From Candidatus Contendibacter sp. (GTDB taxonomy: Bacteria; Pseudomonadota; Gammaproteobacteria; Competibacterales; Competibacteraceae), in the NCBI GenBank assembly GCA_029624765.1, contig JARSSO010000055.1, positions 87,177-151,176 of the forward strand: 64,000 nt of DNA. The letters run 5' to 3'. The notes under the pieces were generated by a model. It was not told the DNA's origin. It searched no databases and worked only from the letters and a program-made list of their open reading frames with translations. Shown here piece by piece: positions 59,317 to 64,000 of the stretch. Both the position numbers and the translations under genes were made by a program. How positions within the stretch are numbered: position 1 is the stretch's first letter; each line of letters opens with the position of its first letter.

Positions 59317-60680
59317 TGAGTAATTTCTTGATTTCGTTGTTGGCGTTGATCGTGACCCTGGGCGTGTTGATCACCGTCCACGAATTTGGTCATTTCTGGG
59401 TCGCCCGCCGGCTGGGCGTCAAAGTGCTCCGGTTTTCCATCGGTTTCGGCCAGCCGTTCTGGCGGCGGCGGGGCCGGGACGGCACCGAGTATGTCGTCAC
59501 CGCCCTGCCGCTGGGCGGCTACGTGAAGATGCTGGACGAGCGCGAGGGCGAGGTGCCGGCCGCCGAGCTGCCCCAGGCGTTCAATCGCCAGCCGGTCGGC
59601 TCGCGCATCGCCATCGTGCTGGCCGGGCCACTCTGCAACTTCCTGTTCGCCATCCTGGCCTACACCCTGATGTTCATGGTCGGCGTTCCCGGCGCCAAGC
59701 CGCTGCTGGACGATCCAAAACCTGGTTCCGTGGCGGCGGCGGGCGGGTTCCGCAAGGGCGACTTGATCGTCGCCATCGACGGCAAACCCACGCCGACCCT
59801 GAGCGCGGTGATGCTGGAACTGGTGGATCGCGCCATGGCCGACGAGACGATCCAGGTTGCGGTGACGGACGCCGACGACCGGGCGCGAGTTCGCGTGCTG
59901 GACGCGCGCGGGACCGAGGGCCTGGGCGAGGCCGCCATCGTTTTCGACCGGCTGGGACTCAGGCCGTGGCGGCTGGTGTTGCCGGCGGTGATCGGCCAGG
60001 TGACGCGCGGTGGCGCGGCCGAACGGGCTGGCCTGCAGCCGGGCGACCGCATCGTGCGGGCCGCCGGCGAACCCATCGCGGACTGGGACCAGTGGCGCGG
60101 GTTGATTCAGCGGCATCCAGGCCAGTCCTTCAACGTGCGGATCGAACGCGACGGCGCCGAGCAGGTCCTGGACCTGATTCCCGACGCGCGGGAAACCGAG
60201 CAGGGCGAACGGGTCGGTTTCATCGGCGCCGTCGCCGAGGTGCCCGACGATCTCGCCCAAAGCTTGCGGGTCGTGGTACGGTATGGGCCGCTGGACGCGG
60301 TGGGCGCGGCCCTCGGCAAGACCTGGGACATGTCGCTGCTGACCTTGCGCATGTTGGGTCGGATGCTGGTGGGCCGGGCCTCGCTGGACAATCTCAGCGG
60401 GCCGATCACCATCGCCCACTTCGCGGGCCAGGCGGCCAGCGCCGGCGCCCTGGCGTTCCTGTCGTTGCTGGCCCTGGTCAGCCTCAGCTTGGGCGTTTTG
60501 AACCTGTTGCCGGTGCCGGTGCTGGACGGAGGCCATTTGCTGTACTACCTCATCGAACTGATCAAGGGCAGTCCGTTGTCCGATGCGGTGCAAAATTTCG
60601 GGCAGCGGGTCGGGATTGTGGTCCTGGTGCTGTTGATGGGGCTGGCCCTGTTCAACGATTTCAACCGTCTGCTGGGATAG
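59313..60680 (+). CDS. rseP: site-2 zinc protease RseP
   Basis: 455 residues from the ATG overlapping the dxr stop. 'ITVHEFGHFWVARRLGVKVLRFSIGFG' carries HExxH in the first membrane helix; two PDZ domains occupy ~115-300 ('AAAGGFRKGDLIVAIDGKP', 'AERAGLQPGDRIVRAAGEPI'); 'VLDGGHLLYYLIE' is the second metal motif. It cleaves anti-sigma-E factor RseA within the membrane after DegS, linking envelope stress to this operon's BamA and Skp. Confidence 0.95.
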   Translation: MMSNFLISLLALIVTLGVLITVHEFGHFWVARRLGVKVLRFSIGFGQPFWRRRGRDGTEYVVTALPLGGYVKMLDEREGEVPAAELPQAFNRQPVGSRIAIVLAGPLCNFLFAILAYTLMFMVGVPGAKPLLDDPKPGSVAAAGGFRKGDLIVAIDGKPTPTLSAVMLELVDRAMADETIQVAVTDADDRARVRVLDARGTEGLGEAAIVFDRLGLRPWRLVLPAVIGQVTRGGAAERAGLQPGDRIVRAAGEPIADWDQWRGLIQRHPGQSFNVRIERDGAEQVLDLIPDARETEQGERVGFIGAVAEVPDDLAQSLRVVVRYGPLDAVGAALGKTWDMSLLTLRMLGRMLVGRASLDNLSGPITIAHFAGQAASAGALAFLSLLALVSLSLGVLNLLPVPVLDGGHLLYYLIELIKGSPLSDAVQNFGQRVGIVVLVLLMGLALFNDFNRLLG

Positions 60681-60716
60681 GAACCGCCGATCCCGGCCCT
60701 GGATGATGACGTACTC

Positions 60717-63065
60717 ATGAACTTGTATCGCTCCCTGATGTTCTCACTGGGCCTGCTGGTCGCGGTCGCCCAAGCCCATGCCGCCGCCGCTTTCGTCGTG
60801 CGCGATATCCAGGTCGAGGGGTTGCAGCGGATCTCCGCCGGCACCGTGTTCAATTATCTGCCGGTGCAGGTGGGTTCGACGATTTCGGAGAAGGATTACC
60901 CGGACATCATCCGCGCGCTGTTCAAGACCGGCTTCTTCACCGACGTGAACCTGGAGCGCAAGGGCGAGGTGCTGGTGATCACCGTGACCGAGCGGCCGGC
61001 TATCGCCGAGGTCAAGATCACGGGCAACAGCGACATCAGCACCGACGATCTCAAGAAGGCCCTGACCGGGGTCGGCCTGGCCGAGGGCCGGGTGTTCGAC
61101 CGGTCGCTGCTCGACAAGGTGGAGCAGGAACTGCTGCGGCAATACTACAGCCGCGGCCGCTACGCGGTGCGGATCAACAGCCAGGTGCGGCCGCTGGAAC
61201 GCAACCGGGTCGCGATTACCATCGAAATTTCGGAAGGGGCGGTGGCCAACATCAGTCAGATCACCATCGTCGGCAACAAGGCGTTCACCGAAAAGGAACT
61301 GCTGAACCAACTGCAATCGTCCACGCCCGGCTGGTTCTCCTTCTTCACCAAGGATGATCAGTATTCCAAGCAAAAACTGGCGGCCGACATCGAAACCCTG
61401 CGTTCGTTCTACCTGGATCGAGGTTATCTCAAGTTCAACGTAGACTCGACCCAGGTCTCGATCACCCCGGACAAGCGGGATGTCTATATCACCATCAACG
61501 TCACCGAGGGCGAACCCTACACGATCGCGGACGTGCAACTGAGCGGGGATTTCGGCGTCGTCGCCGAGCCGGACCTGCGTCAGTTGATCGCCCTCAAGCC
61601 GGGCGATACCTTCTCTCGCGCCAAGCTGACCGAGACCGCCAAGGCGATCGGTGAACGGTTGGGCCAAGAAGGCTATGCGTTCGCCAATGTCAACGCCGTG
61701 CCGCGCGTGGACGACGAAGCGCACCAGGTTGCGTTGAATTTCGTGGTGGACCCGGGCCGGCGGGTCTATGTCCGGCGGGTCAATTTCCAGGGCAACATCA
61801 AGACCCAGGACGAAGTGCTGCGCCGGGAGTTGCGCCAGACCGAAGGCTCGTGGTTCTCGACCAAGGACATCGAGCGATCCAAGACCCGGTTGCAGCGGCT
61901 CGACTATCTGGAAAGCGTCAACCTGGAGACACCCGCCGTGCCGGGCGCCAGCGATCAGGTCGACGCCAACTTCACCGTGGTCGAACGACCCTCGGGCAGC
62001 CTGCTGTTCGGCATCGGCTATGGCCAGGACTCAGGCCTGCTGCTGAACGCGAGCGTGACCCAGAACAACTTTCTGGGTACCGGCAACCAGCTTAGCCTGG
62101 CGCTGAACAACAGCGATTCCGGCCAGAATTACAGCCTGTCCTACAACAACCCCTACTACACGCCCGACGGCGTCAGCCGCGGGTTCCGGGTTTACTACCG
62201 CGAAATCGACAGCGCCGAAACCAACACCGCCGACTATATCCTGAACAGCTATGGCGCCCAAGTCAGTTTCGGGTTTCCACTCAATGAATTCGATACTCTG
62301 CGGCTCAGCCCCGGCTACGAACATCTCTGGATCGACACGTTTGGGTGTGGGACGACCGAACCGATCACGACAAACAGGACGCCGCCACAGATTTGCGAGT
62401 ACCTGCGGCAGAACGGCGATACCTACAACGAGTTCAAGTTGGACGCCGGTTGGGCGCGCGACAGCCGCAACCGGGTCATTTTCCCGACGAGCGGCTACTT
62501 GAATCAACTGGCGGCGGAAATCGCCCTGCCGGGCAGCGACGCCGAATTCTACAAGCTGAGCTACCGGGGCCTTGCCTATTTCCCGTTGACGCGCTGGCTG
62601 ACGTGGACCGTGGGCGGCGAAATCGGCTACGGCGACGGTTACGGGAATAGCGATGGATTGCCATTCTTCGAGAATTTCTATGCGGGCGGCCTGCGTTCGG
62701 TGCGGGGCTGGAAGGCGAACACCCTGGGGCCCCGTTACTACCAGGAAGGCGATCTCCCTGGCGACCCCACCGGTGACCCCACCGGCGGCGCGTTCAAGAC
62801 CGTGGCCAGCACGCAACTCATCTTGCCGGTGCCGTTCATGGAGAAATCCGAAAACGTGCGGGTGGCGGCCTTCTTCGATATCGGCAACGTATTCACCACC
62901 GTCAGCGATTTCGACGCCAACGAGTTGCGCTATTCAGTCGGTTTGTCCGGCTTGTGGCTCTCGCCGCTGGGACCGATCGTGTTGAGCGTCGCGGCGCCGC
63001 TCAACGAACAGTCCGGTGATGAAACGGAGGTTTTCCAGTTCTCCTTTGGGGTGCCGCTGAACTGA
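60717..63065 (+). CDS. bamA: outer membrane assembly factor BamA
   Basis: 782 residues. Signal peptide (1-22), five POTRA domains (~25-420; e.g. 'FVVRDIQVEGLQRISAGTVFNYLPVQVG') and a 16-strand barrel with the L6 motif 'GGLRSVRGWKANTLGPR' (VRGW in place of VRGF). A final aromatic 'FQFSFGVPLN' closes the barrel with an odd Asn end. It folds barrel proteins into the outer membrane. Confidence 0.97.
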   Translation: MNLYRSLMFSLGLLVAVAQAHAAAAFVVRDIQVEGLQRISAGTVFNYLPVQVGSTISEKDYPDIIRALFKTGFFTDVNLERKGEVLVITVTERPAIAEVKITGNSDISTDDLKKALTGVGLAEGRVFDRSLLDKVEQELLRQYYSRGRYAVRINSQVRPLERNRVAITIEISEGAVANISQITIVGNKAFTEKELLNQLQSSTPGWFSFFTKDDQYSKQKLAADIETLRSFYLDRGYLKFNVDSTQVSITPDKRDVYITINVTEGEPYTIADVQLSGDFGVVAEPDLRQLIALKPGDTFSRAKLTETAKAIGERLGQEGYAFANVNAVPRVDDEAHQVALNFVVDPGRRVYVRRVNFQGNIKTQDEVLRRELRQTEGSWFSTKDIERSKTRLQRLDYLESVNLETPAVPGASDQVDANFTVVERPSGSLLFGIGYGQDSGLLLNASVTQNNFLGTGNQLSLALNNSDSGQNYSLSYNNPYYTPDGVSRGFRVYYREIDSAETNTADYILNSYGAQVSFGFPLNEFDTLRLSPGYEHLWIDTFGCGTTEPITTNRTPPQICEYLRQNGDTYNEFKLDAGWARDSRNRVIFPTSGYLNQLAAEIALPGSDAEFYKLSYRGLAYFPLTRWLTWTVGGEIGYGDGYGNSDGLPFFENFYAGGLRSVRGWKANTLGPRYYQEGDLPGDPTGDPTGGAFKTVASTQLILPVPFMEKSENVRVAAFFDIGNVFTTVSDFDANELRYSVGLSGLWLSPLGPIVLSVAAPLNEQSGDETEVFQFSFGVPLN

Positions 63066-63137
63066 CGCCGAAGCTTTGAACCTGATTTTCGCATTGGGGC
63101 GACGCCCCGCACTATTCTGCCGATGGAGGTATCAACA

Positions 63138-63644
63138 TTGAAACTTGTGCGTAACTTACTGATTGCGATAGCCTTGACGTTGCCGGTTTCGCTGGCGTGG
63201 GCGGCCGAGTTGAAAATCGGCTTTGTCAGCATCGCCAAGATCCTGAGCAGCGCGCCGCAGGCCGAGACGGCCAGCAAACGGCTGGAACAGGAATTCGCGC
63301 CACGCAAGAAGGGCCTGGACGATGCGCTGAAGTCATTGCGCAAGCAGGAAGAGAAGCTGGCCAAGGACGGCGCGGTGATGAGCGAAAGCCAGCGCCGCAA
63401 CCTGGAGAACGAGATTCGCAACCAGGCCCGGGAACTGAAACGAACCAGCGATGAATTCCGGGAGGATTTCAACCTGCGCCGCAACGAGGAACTGGGTAAA
63501 TTCCAGAAGCAGGTGCTGGAGGTGATCAACGGCGTCGCCAAGGAAGAAGGCTTCGATCTGGTCATCAACGACAACGCGACGCTGTACGCCAGCCCCCAGG
63601 TGGACGTGACCGAAAAGGTGCTCAAGCGCTTGACCTCCAAGTAG
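63138..63644 (+). CDS. skp: periplasmic chaperone Skp (OmpH)
   Basis: 168 residues from a TTG start at 63138; GGAGGT at 63125-63130 is an ideal Shine-Dalgarno at 7-bp spacing from it. The ATG at 63123 overlaps that site and would add five residues before the signal peptide 'LVRNLLIAIALTLPVSLAWA'. The mature chain is the OmpH coiled coil ('ASKRLEQEFAPRKKGLDDALKSLRKQEEKL') with the C-terminal strand. It holds unfolded porins in the periplasm on their way to BamA. Confidence 0.9.
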   Translation: MKLVRNLLIAIALTLPVSLAWAAELKIGFVSIAKILSSAPQAETASKRLEQEFAPRKKGLDDALKSLRKQEEKLAKDGAVMSESQRRNLENEIRNQARELKRTSDEFREDFNLRRNEELGKFQKQVLEVINGVAKEEGFDLVINDNATLYASPQVDVTEKVLKRLTSK

Positions 63645-63652
63645 CGGCCGGC

Positions 63653-64000
63653 ATGACCACGCTGGGCGAGATCGCGGCGGCGGCGGACGCGCGCCTGCAA
63701 GGCTGCGACGCCGCGACGATTGTCGTCGGAGTGGCGCCCCTGCAGAGCGCGGGACCTGGGCAGATCAGCTTTCTGACCCACTCTCGTTACCGTTCCTATC
63801 TGGCGACCACCCAGGCAACCGCCGTGATCCTTTCGCCCGAGGACGCCAGGGATTGTCCGACGCCGGCGTTGGTGGCCGCCAATCCCCATGTCGCCTACGC
63901 CCGGGCCGCGGCGCTGTTCGAACCGGCCGTCGAGCCGCGGCGGGGTATTCACGCCACCGCCTGGGTCAGCCCCACGGCGCGTGTCGCCGCCGACGCCTGG
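63653..64000 (+). CDS. lpxD: UDP-3-O-acylglucosamine N-acyltransferase (5' part)
   Basis: First 116 codons, cut by the window end. N-terminal UDP-binding domain 'LGEIAAAADARLQGCDAATIVVGVAPLQSAGPGQISFLTHSRYRSYLATTQATAVIL' and the beginning of the hexapeptide beta helix 'GIHATAWVSPTARVAADAW'. It adds the second acyl chain in lipid A synthesis. Starts 8 bp after skp. Confidence 0.95.
   Translation, partial: MTTLGEIAAAADARLQGCDAATIVVGVAPLQSAGPGQISFLTHSRYRSYLATTQATAVILSPEDARDCPTPALVAANPHVAYARAAALFEPAVEPRRGIHATAWVSPTARVAADAW

Overview
The window is a high-GC gammaproteobacterial chromosome segment. The order map-rpsB-tsf-pyrH-frr-uppS-cdsA-dxr-rseP-bamA-skp-lpxD, together with glnD, fimV, mltD and a type II secretion pseudopilin operon, is typical of Gammaproteobacteria. 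A Chromatiales or Competibacteraceae-like host is my inference from overall gene content and is not proven.

Positions 1-11322 are the right part of a lambdoid prophage. On the minus strand they carry tail-fibre-like genes, two of which end in an HU/IHF-like domain. A lysis cassette follows (holin-like, small membrane proteins, SLT lysozyme), then a P-like helicase loader, an O-like initiator with candidate origin iterons inside its gene, a ribbon-helix-helix protein, a terminator and a Cro-like repressor. A CI-like repressor, a tiny zinc-finger protein, an excisionase, a tyrosine integrase, a thermonuclease, a C4-like antisense RNA and an antirepressor lie on the plus strand. A tRNA-Arg(CCG) whose 3' end faces the prophage closes it and is the likely attachment site. 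The left edge is a 90/118-bp minisatellite that probably continues outside the window.

Positions 11400-30300 are host accessory and housekeeping genes: cytochrome c5, an ATM1-type ABC exporter, two tandem Uma2-family genes, an orphan livF, an EamA permease, a DUF433/DUF5615 toxin-antitoxin pair, purB, nudF, a secreted subtilase overlapping a PrcB-type partner, mtfA, an internally deleted leuB, a heptanucleotide repeat ahead of asd, fimV and mltD.

Positions 30285-42411 hold gspG-gspH and gspI-J-K-L-M-N on the minus strand. Between gspH and gspI sits a 4.7-kb plus-strand insertion with two radical SAM enzymes, a free-standing adenylation-carrier didomain and a NeuD-like acyltransferase, the first three closely coupled. 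This island has no recognised counterpart that I know of and is the strongest candidate for an undescribed pathway. It also separates gspIJKLMN from the promoter upstream of metX-metW-gspGH.

Positions 42412-64000 contain a MoxR/VWA pair, a decayed DNA-methyltransferase remnant with degenerate repeats, an EamA permease, cupin and glyoxalase-fold proteins, a nadR-pnuC NAD salvage pair, glnD, map, and the tightly packed rpsB-to-lpxD operon for translation, isoprenoid and phospholipid synthesis and outer membrane assembly. lpxD is cut by the window edge.
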